Assembly (NCBI RefSeq): GCF_002109385.1
Contig: NZ_CP020814.1
Location: 2,503,501-2,567,500 of the forward strand
DNA length: 64,000 bases
Reading direction: 5' to 3'
Origin: Halalkalibacter krulwichiae
Lineage (GTDB): Bacteria > Bacillota > Bacilli > Bacillales > Bacillaceae_D
Shown piece after piece: positions 1 to 8,798 of this stretch. The notes under the pieces were generated by a model. It made no database searches. It was given only the letters and a program-made list of their open reading frames with translations, and was not told the DNA's origin. Made by a program: the position numbers and the translations under genes. Position 1 is the stretch's first letter. Every line of letters starts with the position of its first letter.

Positions 1-31
1 TTCATCGACAACTTTTTAAAAAACACGAAAG

Positions 32-61
32 AAAACCCCGAAGTATAAACTCCAGGGTTTT
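32..61 (-). terminator. Intrinsic terminator of sspN
   Basis: A 13-bp stem (including a G-T pair) with a TTAT loop ends in a T run on the minus strand. It lies a few bases after the expected sspN stop, which supports that stop rather than the longer frame read from the raw sequence. Confidence 0.75.
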
Positions 62-66
62 TCGTA

Positions 67-206
67 TTATCCTTTTGGGGAATATAATCAGGTTGCTCAT
101 TACTTTTTTGGGCCATTTTCTTTCCGTTATTTGCCTTTGATTTGACAGGTTGCATTCCAAGATGATCTGGACGGAATTGTGCGAAATGTGACTTTGTACT
201 TTTCAT
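67..206 (-). CDS. sspN: Small acid-soluble spore protein N (one-base frameshift at its end)
   Basis: Minor spore-core protein made in the forespore. The first 43 or so residues match the SspN pattern: FRPDHLG, then QP, then NNGKKM. The start is the ATG at 206, behind a GGAGGGG ribosome site. As written, the frame stays open past the terminator to the window edge. One extra A in the AAAA run at 73-76 would give the usual Q-K-G-stop ending at 67 and a 46-residue protein, close to the family's 48. I therefore read the shift as a sequence error. In B. subtilis sspN is followed by tlp, which would lie outside this window. Confidence 0.75.
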
Positions 207-254
207 AAGTAACCCCTCCCTCAATAATAGGTTACCTCTAAAAAGCCATCTTAT

Positions 255-395
255 TCATAGCTCAATTTGTTTTACTGCAGAACGTCTTTTTTCCCACCGT
301 TCTTCGATGCGATCCAGTGCTTCTTTATCATTCATTAACTTCTCCCGATTTTCTCTAACTAATTCCTCAAATGACAATTTTCTGACTCTTCTCAA
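255..395 (-). CDS. FbpB-like small basic protein
   Basis: A 46-residue basic peptide starting at TTG 395, eight bases after an AAAGGAG ribosome site. It begins MRRVRKLSFEELVRENREKL and continues NDKEALDRIEERWEKR. This matches the FbpB (Fur-regulated basic protein) family of Bacillus, whose B. subtilis member helps the FsrA small RNA during iron limitation. I see no clear Fur box upstream, so iron control is only inferred from the family. The leader contains a 17-bp direct repeat and an inverted repeat around the ribosome site. Confidence 0.6.
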   Translation of the reverse strand: MRRVRKLSFEELVRENREKLMNDKEALDRIEERWEKRRSAVKQIEL

Positions 396-400
396 GACAA

Positions 401-457
401 ACACTCCTTTGTTTTTATACAATTATTGACGAAAAGGAGTGTTTTTATACAATTATT
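401..457. repeat. 17-bp direct repeat with flanking 10-bp inverted repeat
   Basis: GTTTTTATACAATTATT occurs at 411-427 and again at 441-457, a 30-base period. ACACTCCTTT (401-410) and AAAGGAGTGT (433-442) form an inverted repeat. The unit sits between the DUF421 gene and the fbpB-like gene and includes the latter's ribosome site. Confidence 0.7.
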
Positions 458-1154
458 TTGGGCTGACGTAAATTTGACCAGATTCGTCTATCGTCATTAA
501 GAAAATCTGTTTAGGATTAGCAAAACCTCGTTGATGAACTTGTTCTCGTAACCAATCGAGTGTGCCAAATTTCTTCACATTAGCCTCTATGATTTGTCCA
601 TCTTCAATCAACACAGATGTGTACCCTTTAGAGGGCACATTTTTTTGCATGTCATTTAAAGTTACTGTTTCATAACTTGATTTCTTAATAACACTTATTG
701 CTCCGTTCATTTCTAAAATTGCATAATCGACTTCAGATAGATCGCTCGCACTATTTTGACGTAGATCCATTAAAAAAGCTTCCAGCGTTATTTTGGCTTT
801 TCTTAGTTCCTTATGCAATATTTTTCCATGCTTCATTAGAATGATCGGTTCATCCTCTATGATACGGCGGAAACGTGGTGTTTTAAGAGCCAAAACTGAC
901 AAAGAAAGATGTAGACCGGCTGTCATTGCAGCCGCAGCTGCAGGACCAGCAAGAGGCAATTCACCATCCGTTAATGGTTCACCTAAAATGTCTCCAATTA
1001 CAACTCCAAATATAAAATCTAAAGCATCAATGGAACTCATCGAACGCTGACCTAACACTTTCACAATTAAAAATATATAAACATATACAATCGTAGCACG
1101 AATCATGAATGCATAAACTGGTAAATTTTCAGCCCCTTGCCAAAAATCAAACAA
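453..1154 (-). CDS. DUF421 membrane protein (YetF/YrbG type)
   Basis: A 233-residue protein with about three N-terminal membrane segments (roughly residues 12-35, 45-62, 68-90) followed by a soluble DUF421 domain. Recognisable features are VLGQRSMSSIDALDFI near residue 35, the EPIILMKHGKI strand near 102 and DLRQN near 130. Proteins of this family sit in the membrane of spore formers and some are made in the forespore; the biochemical role is unknown. The start is TTG 1154, chosen because GAGGAGG lies nine bases upstream. The last bases overlap the second copy of the direct repeat at 441-457. Confidence 0.8.
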   Translation of the reverse strand: MFDFWQGAENLPVYAFMIRATIVYVYIFLIVKVLGQRSMSSIDALDFIFGVVIGDILGEPLTDGELPLAGPAAAAAMTAGLHLSLSVLALKTPRFRRIIEDEPIILMKHGKILHKELRKAKITLEAFLMDLRQNSASDLSEVDYAILEMNGAISVIKKSSYETVTLNDMQKNVPSKGYTSVLIEDGQIIEANVKKFGTLDWLREQVHQRGFANPKQIFLMTIDESGQIYVSPK

Positions 1155-1265
1155 TTGGACTTCCTCCTCTTATAAATTCTTAAAACAACGACCAGAAGAG
1201 TGAGTATAAAGAATCATTTACTCACCCTGTCTTTTCGTACACATTCTGGTGTTGATTATTTAATG

Positions 1266-1409
1266 TTAGGAGTGATTATTTCGATTCATTTTTTCAGCTT
1301 CACGCTCAGCATAAGATTCAAATTCAGTTTCTGGATGATTTGTTTTACCATATTTTTTTGCATTGTTATTACGTTGAGCATTTGCATTTCCCTTTTTTTG
1401 TCGTCCCAT
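1266..1409 (-). CDS. Small hydrophilic protein, spore-protein-like
   Basis: A 47-residue, Asn/Lys/Glu-rich peptide: MGRQKKGNANAQRNNNAKKY, then GKTNHPETEFESYAEREAEK. ATG 1409 follows GAGAGGGAAATTAA. Composition and the TEFESYAE stretch recall gamma-type small acid-soluble spore proteins, and it lies among ssp genes, but I do not recognise a named family. Role inferred only from composition and neighbours. Confidence 0.5.
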   Translation of the reverse strand: MGRQKKGNANAQRNNNAKKYGKTNHPETEFESYAEREAEKMNRNNHS

Positions 1410-1518
1410 TTAATTTCCCTCTCTTTCCTAAATTATCTTTTCTAGAATGTGTACCTTTATCAGTTATATAAGTGAGAGTTAATGGAAATATGGTATGTGA
1501 AATTATTATTTGAAATGC

Positions 1519-1557
1519 AAAAGAGGTCTTCTTTCTTTAAGAAAGAAGACCTCTTTT
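1519..1557 (-). terminator. Terminator of acnA
   Basis: A perfect 17-bp stem with the 5-base loop TTTAA begins about 7 bases after the aconitase stop codon. Confidence 0.85.
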
Positions 1558-1563
1558 CGTATA

Positions 1564-4278
1564 TTAATTAGCAAGCTTATTACGAAGTACCATTTGTAAG
1601 ATACCACCGTGACGGTAGTAATCCATTTCAACTTCACTATCAAAGCGAGCGATAACTTCAAATTCTGTTTGCTTACCATCTTTATCAGTTGCAGTTACTT
1701 TAACAAGATCACGTGGCTTCACATCGTCTGTAATAGCAACAGAGATTGACTCTTCACCCGTTAATCCAAGAGATTCAGCGCTATCGCCTTCCTTGAATTG
1801 AAGTGGAAGAACACCCATAAGAACAAGGTTACTACGGTGAATACGCTCATAACTTTCAGCGATAACTGTTTTAATGCCAAGAAGGTTTGTTCCTTTAGCT
1901 GCCCAGTCACGCGAGCTTCCCATACCGTAATCTTTACCTGCTAGAATTGCTAAGCCTGTATCTTGCTCTTTGTATTTCATTGCAGCATCGTAAATAGACA
2001 TTACTTCGCCAGTTGGCCAGTAAGTTGTATACCCACCTTCTGTACCAGGAGCGATTTGGTTACGAATACGAATGTTTGCAAATGTACCTCTCATCATTAC
2101 TTCGTGGTTACCACGACGTGAACCATAAGAGTTGAAATCTTTCGGCTCTACCCCTTTAGAAATTAAATATTTCCCAGCTGGAGTATCTTTACCAATTGCA
2201 CCTGCAGGTGAAATATGGTCAGTTGTCACTGTATCGCCGAACTTACCAATCACACGAAGGCTAGCTAAAGGCTTAATATCTTCTGGATTTGGAGATAAGT
2301 TCTCAAAGAATGTTGGGTTCGCGATGTAAGTAGAATCTTCATCCCACTTATAAAGAGCGTCATCCGTTGTTTCAATTTGATTCCAACGAGGATTGCTCGC
2401 AAATACATTCTCATACTCACGACGGAACAATTCAGGCGTAACAGTTTCGTGAACAACTTTAGCAATCTCATCTGCTGTAGGCCAGATGTCATCGAAGTAT
2501 ACGTCCTTACCGTCTTTATCTTTACCTAGAGAATCGTTACGTAGGTCGATATCAACCGTTCCAGCTAATGCATAAGCAACTACAAGCGGTGGAGATGCAA
2601 GATAGTTTGCTTTAACTAGTGGGTGGATACGTCCTTCAAAGTTACGGTTTCCAGAAAGAACTGACGTTACTGTTAAGTCGTTGGCAGCAACCGCTTCTTC
2701 GATTTCATCTTCTAACGGACCAGAGTTACCGATACATGTTGTACAGCCGTATCCAACAATGTTGAATCCAAGTTTCTCCATGTATGGTAATAAACCAGAG
2801 TCTGTTAAGTATCCTGTTACAACTTTTGAACCAGGTGCTAATGATGTTTTAACAAATTCAGGTACTTCAAGACCTAATTCAACTGCTTTCTTCGCAACAA
2901 GACCAGCTCCGATTAATACGTAAGGGTTAGAAGTGTTTGTACAGCTCGTGATCGCAGCAATTGCAATTGACCCCGTTTTCATAACTGTTTCACGGCCATC
3001 ATTAAATTTAACTGAAACTTCCTTATCAAATTCATCTTCTGATAATCCTAAACCTTGAGTTCCTTGTGGTGCAACAACTGCATCACGGAAAGATTTTTGC
3101 ATGTCAGTAAGGCGAACTAAATCTTGTGGACGTTTCGGACCAGAAAGATTCGCTTCGATTTCAGAAAGGTCAATTTCAACTACGTCTGTATATGTTGGAT
3201 CAGGAGTTTCTCCTGGTACATAGAACAAGTCGTTAGCTTTTGAGTATTCTTCAACAAGCTTAATTTGATCTTCAGAACGTCCTGTTAAACGCATGTAGTT
3301 TAACGCTTCTACATCTACTGGGAAGAATCCGCAAGTTGCACCGTATTCAGGAGCCATGTTTGAGATCGTTGCACGATCTGCTAGTGGCATTTCTGCTAAA
3401 CCAGGGCCGAAGAACTCTACGAATTTACCTACAACTTTTTTCTCACGTAAAACTTGAGTAACTTTTAATGCTACATCAGTAGCTGTCGTTCCACTTGGTA
3501 ACTTACCTGTGAATTTCACTCCAATAACTTCTGGTACTGGGAAGTATGAAGGTTGTCCAAGCATTCCTGCTTCCGCTTCAATACCACCAACACCCCAGCC
3601 AAGAACACCGATACCGTTGATCATTGTAGTGTGAGAATCTGTCCCAACTAGAGTATCAGGGAATGCTACTGTTTCACCATCTTGCTCAATTGCATGAACA
3701 ACATTAGCAATGTACTCCAAGTTAACTTGGTGAACAATTCCTGTTGCTGGTGGTACAGCACGATAGTTATCGAAAGCCTTTTTCGCCCAGCTAAGGAATT
3801 GATAACGCTCTTCGTTACGTTGGAATTCTAAGTTCATGTTGAAATCTAATGAATCTAAAGTACCAGCTTTATCAACTTGTACCGAGTGGTCGATAACAAG
3901 ATCAACTGGAATTTCAGGATTGATTTGATCTGGGTTTCCTCCCAAGTCTGCCATTGCTTTACGTAAAGAAGCAAGGTCTACAACTGCAGGTACACCCGTG
4001 AAATCTTGTAGAATGACACGAGAAGGCTTGAATGGAACATCAATCTCTTTTAATTCGTTTGTTCCCCACTTCGCTAAGTTTTCTACATGTTCTTCTTTGA
4101 TGACATAACCATCATATTGACGAAGTACTGATTCTAGTAATACCTTAATTGAATATGGTAGATTTGTTACTTTCCCTAAACCAGCATTTTCTAATGCCTT
4201 TAATGAATAGTAATTAACGGTCTTCCCATCCAGAGAAAAGGATGACTTTGCTTTGAATACATCTGTTTTAGTTGACAT
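1564..4278 (-). CDS. acnA: Aconitate hydratase A
   Basis: Isomerises citrate to isocitrate in the TCA cycle and in Bacillus also binds RNA when its cluster is lost. The 904-residue length is normal for AcnA/CitB. The [4Fe-4S] ligands are visible in [11 protein letters not shown] and [11 protein letters not shown], and the C-terminal swivel domain carries the substrate-binding [10 protein letters not shown] and [11 protein letters not shown] chose ATG 4278 (MSTKTDVF) over an upstream start because GAAGGAGGGG precedes it. Nearby ssp genes match the B. subtilis citB neighbourhood. A cre-like sequence lies about 95 bases upstream, fitting carbon repression. Confidence 0.97.
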   Translation of the reverse strand: MSTKTDVFKAKSSFSLDGKTVNYYSLKALENAGLGKVTNLPYSIKVLLESVLRQYDGYVIKEEHVENLAKWGTNELKEIDVPFKPSRVILQDFTGVPAVVDLASLRKAMADLGGNPDQINPEIPVDLVIDHSVQVDKAGTLDSLDFNMNLEFQRNEERYQFLSWAKKAFDNYRAVPPATGIVHQVNLEYIANVVHAIEQDGETVAFPDTLVGTDSHTTMINGIGVLGWGVGGIEAEAGMLGQPSYFPVPEVIGVKFTGKLPSGTTATDVALKVTQVLREKKVVGKFVEFFGPGLAEMPLADRATISNMAPEYGATCGFFPVDVEALNYMRLTGRSEDQIKLVEEYSKANDLFYVPGETPDPTYTDVVEIDLSEIEANLSGPKRPQDLVRLTDMQKSFRDAVVAPQGTQGLGLSEDEFDKEVSVKFNDGRETVMKTGSIAIAAITSCTNTSNPYVLIGAGLVAKKAVELGLEVPEFVKTSLAPGSKVVTGYLTDSGLLPYMEKLGFNIVGYGCTTCIGNSGPLEDEIEEAVAANDLTVTSVLSGNRNFEGRIHPLVKANYLASPPLVVAYALAGTVDIDLRNDSLGKDKDGKDVYFDDIWPTADEIAKVVHETVTPELFRREYENVFASNPRWNQIETTDDALYKWDEDSTYIANPTFFENLSPNPEDIKPLASLRVIGKFGDTVTTDHISPAGAIGKDTPAGKYLISKGVEPKDFNSYGSRRGNHEVMMRGTFANIRIRNQIAPGTEGGYTTYWPTGEVMSIYDAAMKYKEQDTGLAILAGKDYGMGSSRDWAAKGTNLLGIKTVIAESYERIHRSNLVLMGVLPLQFKEGDSAESLGLTGEESISVAITDDVKPRDLVKVTATDKDGKQTEFEVIARFDSEVEMDYYRHGGILQMVLRNKLAN

Positions 4279-4341
4279 ATGTAAAAACCCCTCCTTCACA
4301 AGACTATAATACCTCAAACTGTCAGATTTGTCTAAACAGAC

Positions 4342-4386
4342 CGACTAGCCAGTCGATCAGAAGCACCATAGTAAGCGCTTTTATAG
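4342..4386. promoter_or_regulatory. Possible cre-like site and dyad upstream of acnA
   Basis: GTAAGCGCTTTTAT (4371-4384) holds the AAGCGCTT core of a CcpA site but ends imperfectly. CGACT/AGTCG (4342-4355) is a small dyad next to it. Control of aconitase by CcpA and CcpC is known in B. subtilis; the assignment here is inference. Confidence 0.35.
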
Positions 4387-4563
4387 TTAGCAATAACAGT
4401 CCCCTTATTAGAATAGCAAAATTTGTCTAAAGAATAAATATATTTTTTACTCCTTTGCAAAAAAACTTTACATCCGCCTGATCAGACCTACTTTATTCAT
4501 AGAGATCTACTTGAATAATCTTATTGAACTGGACAAAAATTATAACCAATAGGAGGTGTTGAA

Positions 4564-4692
4564 ATGGCTAAACGATCACATCAAAAAGATAAACGCATTA
4601 TCGAAGGCGAACAATTTCAAGAAGGAACGGTAAATGAACCACTTACTGAAATGGAACGTCAAAACAATAAAAAAACAAAGAAACGCCACTAA
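4564..4692 (+). CDS. sspO: Small acid-soluble spore protein O
   Basis: A 42-residue spore-core protein starting at ATG 4564 behind AGGAGGTG. It reads MAKRSHQKDKRIIEGEQFQE and ends in NEPLTEMERQNNKK plus a basic tail, the SspO (formerly CotK) signature. It is divergent from acnA and followed by a terminator, as in B. subtilis. Expression in the forespore is expected from the family. Confidence 0.9.
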   Translation: MAKRSHQKDKRIIEGEQFQEGTVNEPLTEMERQNNKKTKKRH

Positions 4693-4700
4693 TGAACAAA

Positions 4701-4736
4701 GACTCAAAAGGTTAAATCCTACTAACCTTTTGAGTC
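4701..4736. terminator. Bidirectional terminator after sspO
   Basis: A 13-bp stem, GACTCAAAAGGTT paired with AACCTTTTGAGTC, sits between two convergent small genes. Confidence 0.8.
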
Positions 4737-4740
4737 TAGC

Positions 4741-4866
4741 TTACTCCCCTTGCTTTTTCACTTGTAAATCTGCCTCGTGCGAATTAATATTCCCTAAAGC
4801 TTTTTGTGCTAACTCAACCGCAGTTCGATCTGGCTTCATCACCCAATTTTTTCGTGTTTTTTTCAC
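4741..4866 (-). CDS. Small hypothetical protein between sspO and sspP
   Basis: A 41-residue ORF starting at GTG 4866, seven bases after GGAGGGG. It begins MKKTRKNWVMKPDRTAVELA and continues with QKALGNINSHEADLQ. No family is recognised. The good ribosome site, the convergent terminator shared with sspO and coding-like composition support it as real; a spore role is only a guess from position. Confidence 0.5.
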   Translation of the reverse strand: MKKTRKNWVMKPDRTAVELAQKALGNINSHEADLQVKKQGE

Positions 4867-4971
4867 TACATTACCCCTCCATCCAACTCTCAATTATGTT
4901 ATTACGAGGCATCGAATTTATACGTATAGTGTTTTTATATTCAGCCATACTACAGTCGAGGAGGGATTCAA

Positions 4972-5109
4972 ATGACAGAACGTAATACTTTTAAAGACCA
5001 ACGTAGAAATCAACCTAAAAATGCACATAATGGGCAACCACAGCCTCTAAGTGGTTCTAAAAAAGTAAAGAAACATAACCATGTTGGACAAACGGACGGA
5101 GAAGGTTGA
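4972..5109 (+). CDS. sspP: Small acid-soluble spore protein P
   Basis: A 45-residue protein starting at ATG 4972 after GAGGAGGGATTCAA. The core [18 protein letters not shown] is the SspP (formerly CotL) signature. In B. subtilis sspP and sspO are adjacent; here a small opposite-strand ORF separates them. Confidence 0.9.
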   Translation: MTERNTFKDQRRNQPKNAHNGQPQPLSGSKKVKKHNHVGQTDGEG

Positions 5110-5126
5110 CGTTCGTCATGATAAAA

Positions 5127-5160
5127 AAGGCTGTCACAACGAATAGGAAATGACAGCCTT
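5127..5160. terminator. Terminator between sspP and the thioesterase
   Basis: A 10-bp stem, AAGGCTGTCA with TGACAGCCTT, serves two convergent genes. Confidence 0.8.
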
Positions 5161-5164
5161 ACAA

Positions 5165-5662
5165 TTATTTATTTCCCATTTCCCTTTCAGCACGCAGTTG
5201 CCTCCGCTTTCTTCTTTGTTCAAAGCGTTCCTCAGCTGTGTTATAATGCCACTTTTCTTCTTCTGTTTCTGGAATAACAGCAGGAACCGGTGTCGGTTTC
5301 CCATTCTGATCGAGAGCAACAAATGTTAAATAAGATGTAGCGGTTAAACGTCGTTCTCCTGTAACTAAATCTTCAGCTTCAACTTGTACGAAGACTTCCA
5401 TTGACGTTTTTCTAGTAGATGAAACAAATCCCTCTACACATATAGCCTCACCCGTTTTAATTGGTGAAATAAAATCTAGACTATCACTCGAAGCTGTAAC
5501 CACCATCGCTCTAGCATGCCTCATCGCAGAAATGCTTGCAACCTTATCTACGTAGGCCATCACATTTCCTCCAAAAATCGTTCCATGAAAATTTGTATCC
5601 GGAGGTAAAACGATATCCGTTAACACCGTCCTTGACTTTGATGCAACTTTTCCATCCTTCAA
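5165..5662 (-). CDS. Acyl-CoA thioesterase (YkhA/YciA hot-dog family)
   Basis: A 165-residue hot-dog fold protein that should hydrolyse acyl-CoA to free acid and CoA in the cytoplasm. The family core is seen as LPPDTNFHGTIFGGNVMAYVD (about residues 19-39) and TASSDSLDFISPI, with a charged C-terminal tail typical of the YkhA type. The start is TTG 5662, one base after the selA stop, with its ribosome site AGGAG inside the end of selA. It is therefore probably co-transcribed and translationally coupled with selA. I know no reason for a thioesterase in selenocysteine synthesis, so the pairing may be incidental. Confidence 0.85.
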   Translation of the reverse strand: MKDGKVASKSRTVLTDIVLPPDTNFHGTIFGGNVMAYVDKVASISAMRHARAMVVTASSDSLDFISPIKTGEAICVEGFVSSTRKTSMEVFVQVEAEDLVTGERRLTATSYLTFVALDQNGKPTPVPAVIPETEEEKWHYNTAEERFEQRRKRRQLRAEREMGNK

Positions 5663-5663
5663 G

Positions 5664-7066
5664 CTATTTCAACTCCTGTTCAATTTCAATAAACCTGTTA
5701 AGTAAATCTGGAAATTCATCCTCTTCAACTGTGCGGAAATCAAGGGCAAATTGCTCTTGAATGATTCGACCAACCACAGCTGGATTTCCGTTTCTTAATT
5801 TATCATGTAATTGCTGTGCTTTTATTTTACTGTTTGAGATAAGCAACAGTGTAGTTTTCAGCTCTACCTCTGGCATTGTCCCGCCACCGACCTGAGAGAC
5901 ACTTTCTTTTTGGTCCGTTAGCCAAAATGGAGATAAGTTGGTTTCAAACGTCTTGATTTTCGTATTGATTTCTTCCCATGTCTGTTTAATTGCTTTTAAA
6001 GTAGGTAACGTTTTTGGAGCTTGTCCTGTTGCAAAAGCTTTTAGGGTTGCTTCAAGAGCGGCTAGTGTCATCTTATCAACCCGAAGCACACGAGCTAATT
6101 GATGCTTCTTTAAAAGATCAATCCACTTTTTCTTCCCTGCAATTATGCCTGCTTGTGGTCCCCTAATAGTTTGTCACCACTAAATGTGACTATATCAACT
6201 CCACGTTGCAAGGCTTCTGCTACGGTCGGTTCATTACCAATACCATCAAGCTTCAGATCATAAATGGCGCCACTCCCCAAATCCTCATATAGGATGAGAT
6301 CATGTTGTTTGGCTAAAGGTTCTAGTTGAGTGATTTCGACTTCTTTTGTAAAACCAATAATTTTAAAATTACTTGTATGAACCTTCATGATCATAGCTGT
6401 TTCTTCAGAAATTGCATGTTCATAATCATACAAATGTGTCTTATTTGTTGTACCTACTTCTACTAATTTTGCACCACTTTCTTCCATAATCGATGAGACA
6501 CGAAAGGAACCGCCGATTTCTACGAGTTCCCCCCTTGATACAATCACTTCTCTTTCCTTTGCGAGCGCCTTTAACACAAGGTATACTGCTGCTGCATTAT
6601 TATTGACTACCATAGCCGCTTCAGCACCAGTTGTTTCTCTAACGATTTCTTCAATAAGTTCATGTCTAGAACCACGCTGTCCTTTATCTAGATTATATTC
6701 AAGATTTGAGTAAGAGCGTGCCGTCTCCACAACTTGCCGAATCGCATCTGAGCTAAGCCTCGCTCGACCAAAGTTAGTATGCAAAACAGTTCCCGTGCCG
6801 TTAATAACACGTCTTATTTTTGTGCTAGTATATTCATTTAGACGCTCTTCTAAACTGTCGAAAATAGCAACATCCAAACCAACAACTTCTAAGTTCTCTA
6901 TATCTAACAGGTCAGCCAAGATACCTTTTCTAATATCTTGAACAGCTTCCTTTAACCAATCGGTCAGTTTTTCCTGCGAAATAGCGTGTTGTTCATGCAA
7001 GCTTATAAAACGTTTATCTTGTTGGAGCTCATGAATAGCTGGAAGCTGTCTTAAAATAGTATGCAA
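5664..7066 (-). CDS. selA: L-seryl-tRNA(Sec) selenium transferase (one-base frameshift)
   Basis: PLP enzyme that turns seryl-tRNA(Sec) into selenocysteinyl-tRNA(Sec) with selenophosphate. The PLP lysine lies in FSGDKLLG. The frame breaks right after it, where the sequence gives GGGG; a fifth G restores the expected GGPQAGIIAGKKKW and an approximately 467-residue protein of normal length. I read this as a sequence deletion. An upstream GTG at 7078 is possible, but TTG 7066 sits eight bases after AAGGGTGG and gives the typical N-terminus MHTILRQLPAIHELQ. A hairpin (7076-7096) contains that ribosome site. The thioesterase follows directly. Confidence 0.93.
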
Positions 7067-7075
7067 ATTTTGTAC

Positions 7076-7096
7076 CACCCTTCTTCAACTAGGGTG
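7076..7096 (-). promoter_or_regulatory. Hairpin over the selA ribosome-binding site
   Basis: On the transcribed strand CACCCT and AGGGTG can form a 6-bp stem with a 9-base loop. The 3' arm overlaps the AAGGGTGG ribosome site used by the TTG start, so translation of selA could be modulated. Function is inferred. Confidence 0.4.
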
Positions 7097-7181
7097 ATAA
7101 TACAATATGGACAAATTCATAAACTTCGTGAACCCTGGTCCAGATTATTCGATGACACCCTATATTTATTCACAATAATCA

Positions 7182-7400
7182 TCATTTTAATGATTTCTTT
7201 TCATCAAGAAACGTTCCATCTACTTTCTTAGAGTAAATTCTTCTGTCATTAACAGTCACGTTACAAACTCTACCACTGCTCGTATTGAGCATAACTTCCT
7301 TTATTTCTTCTCAAAAATGATCGGGATTTCGTCCGTGAAACATTCGGCCTTTGGTGCAAAGTTTCACATCGTGCAAATCGATTGAGACTTTGTACTCCAT
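7182..7400 (-). CDS. Candidate small selenoprotein with in-frame TGA upstream of selA
   Basis: A 73-codon frame starting at ATG 7400, ten bases after AAAGGAG. Codon 30 is TGA (7311-7313) and the same frame then stays open for another 42 codons to TGA 7182. The first part reads MEYKVSIDLHDVKLC, then NPDHF before the TGA; after it come EEIKEVMLNTSS and RVCNVTVNDRRIY. Both halves look like coding sequence. A promoter-like TTGCAT-17-TACAAT stands upstream. A 5-bp hairpin (TGCTC/GAGCA) begins 20 bases after the TGA, within the spacing seen for bacterial SECIS, but its AATAC loop lacks the usual early G. Sec, a TGG-to-TGA change, or a real stop remain possible. No family recognised. Confidence 0.45.
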
Positions 7401-7434
7401 CCGATTCAAACTCCTTTACTTTATTTTCACATCT

Positions 7435-7463
7435 ATTGTAGGATAATACGAGTAAGGATGCAA
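7435..7463 (-). promoter_or_regulatory. Promoter of the small TGA-containing gene / selA
   Basis: TTGCAT (7458-7463) and TACAAT (7435-7440) are spaced by 17 bases on the minus strand, 35 bases before ATG 7400. It fits a sigma-A promoter. Confidence 0.5.
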
Positions 7464-7524
7464 AAAAATTGATACGAATAGGCACACTATACACGTTGTG
7501 ATGTTTAAATAGGAGGTGTCCTCA

Positions 7525-8574
7525 TTGGACAAAAGAGAGCAAATCCGCTTAACTTCATTCTCAACAAAAGCTGGTTGAGGATGCAAAATTGGTCCTGAAG
7601 ACCTGACGCAAGTTTTGCGTCACTTACCCAAACAAACGCATGACCCTAATTTACTTGTAGGTTTAGATACATCAGATGATGCCGGTGCATATCGTCTTAC
7701 TGATGATCTTGCGATGATTCAAACAGTTGATTATTTTACCCCAGTTGTCGACGACGCCTATATGTTTGGACAAATCGCTGCAGCTAATGCCCTGAGCGAT
7801 GTATATGCAATGGGAGGAAAACCGAAGACAGTGATGAATATAGTTGGTTTCCCAATTAAAAAGCTACCTCCTGAAATCTTAGCTGACATATTACGTGGCG
7901 CAGCAGATAAGACAAAAGAAGCTGGTGCAATTATCGTCGGTGGTCATTCAATTGATGATCAAGAGCCTAAGTTTGGTTTATCTGTAACGGGTCTTGCCCA
8001 CCCTGATCGTATATTTAAAAATGTTGGAGCTAAACCTGGAGATATCTTGATTTTAACGAAACCAATTGGAGTTGGAATTTTAACAACAGGAATCAAGCGT
8101 GAAGCTGTTACATCTGAGCAAGAAAAAGCTGTAACTGAAACAATGGCTTTATTGAACAAGCAGGCAGCTGAAAAGTTAGAAGGATTGCACCCGAATGCGG
8201 TGACAGATGTAACTGGGTTTGGATTGCTAGGTCATAGTTACGAAATGGCTAAAGGCAGTGATGTAACATTTGAACTTGTTCTTGACCAAATCCCACTGCT
8301 TGAAGGTACAAGGGAACTTGCTGAAAAGGGGATTGTACCAGGTGGATCAAAAGCTAACGAGCGCTGGCTTGATGGTTGTGTTGACTACGCTGAGACAATT
8401 ACAGACGTTGAAAAAGCCATTCTTTGCGATGCGATCACATCCGGAGGCTTACTGATCAGTTTACCAGCTAATGAAGCAGAGGATTACGTCCACTCAATGA
8501 ATCAAGACGGAGCACACGCATCAATCATTGGAAAAGTAGTAACTAAACAGAACAAATCTATTAGTGTTAAGTAA
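7525..8574 (+). CDS. selD: Selenide, water dikinase (selenoprotein form)
   Basis: Makes selenophosphate from selenide and ATP, the selenium donor for SelA. Reading starts at TTG 7525 after AGGAGGTG and gives 349 residues. Codon 18 is TGA (7576-7578) in the context KAG-TGA-GCK, exactly where E. coli SelD has Cys17 in GAGCGCK, so it encodes selenocysteine. The rest matches the family: DPNLLVG, MGGKP, GGHSIDDQEP, DVTGFGLLGH and DAITSGGLL. A SECIS-like hairpin follows the TGA. An automatic call would start at an internal TTG near 7615 and lose the active-site region. Divergent from selA. Confidence 0.95.
7604..7622 (+). promoter_or_regulatory. Bacterial SECIS element of selD
   Basis: TGACGCAA and TTGCGTCA form a perfect 8-bp stem with a GTT loop. 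It starts 26 bases after the TGA and its loop begins with G, meeting the known bacterial SECIS rules on spacing, stem length and an early loop G. SelB is expected to bind it. Confidence 0.85.
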
Positions 8575-8629
8575 AATCAAAAAACACGAATCTGCATAGC
8601 TAAATAGGCATTAATTACGATAAAAAATG

Positions 8630-8670
8630 ACACCCCGTTTGTTGACTTTAACAATCGGGGTGTTTTTTTT
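8630..8670 (+). terminator. Terminator of selD
   Basis: ACACCCCG pairs with CGGGGTGT and is followed by a run of Ts. Confidence 0.85.
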
Positions 8671-8712
8671 AGGTTAAAAATTGAGGCAGCAGCAAGATAC
8701 AGACGAAGAAAA

Positions 8713-8749
8713 GGCACGAAGAACAGTTGGTTTCTGTTTACTCCGTGCC
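8713..8749 (-). terminator. Terminator after the coiled-coil membrane gene
   Basis: GGCACG pairs with CGTGCC, with further pairing inside (AACAG/CTGTT). A short T run follows on the minus strand. Confidence 0.6.
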
Positions 8750-8798
8750 CTTAATTTAAACTTTACAAATTTGATAAAGCAACCTAAAGTAGCTCCCT

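Noticed and set aside
411..457. Direct repeats as a CRISPR array
   Set aside because: Only two 17-base copies with a 13-base spacer, and no cas genes.
1200..1445. Plus-strand hydrophobic frame of 81 codons
   Set aside because: It is opposite the small hydrophilic gene, which has a good ribosome site.
5664..7066. selA as a true pseudogene
   Set aside because: Only one base is missing, in a G run, and selD, selB and tRNA-Sec are intact, so a sequence error is far more likely.
7270..7494. A 74-residue frame overlapping the TGA-containing small gene
   Set aside because: It has no ribosome site and poor coding character. The frame with AAGGAG, a promoter and good coding sequence is the TGA-containing one.
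8630..8670. A second SECIS at the end of selD
   Set aside because: The hairpin is followed by a T run and lies after the stop codon, as expected for a terminator.
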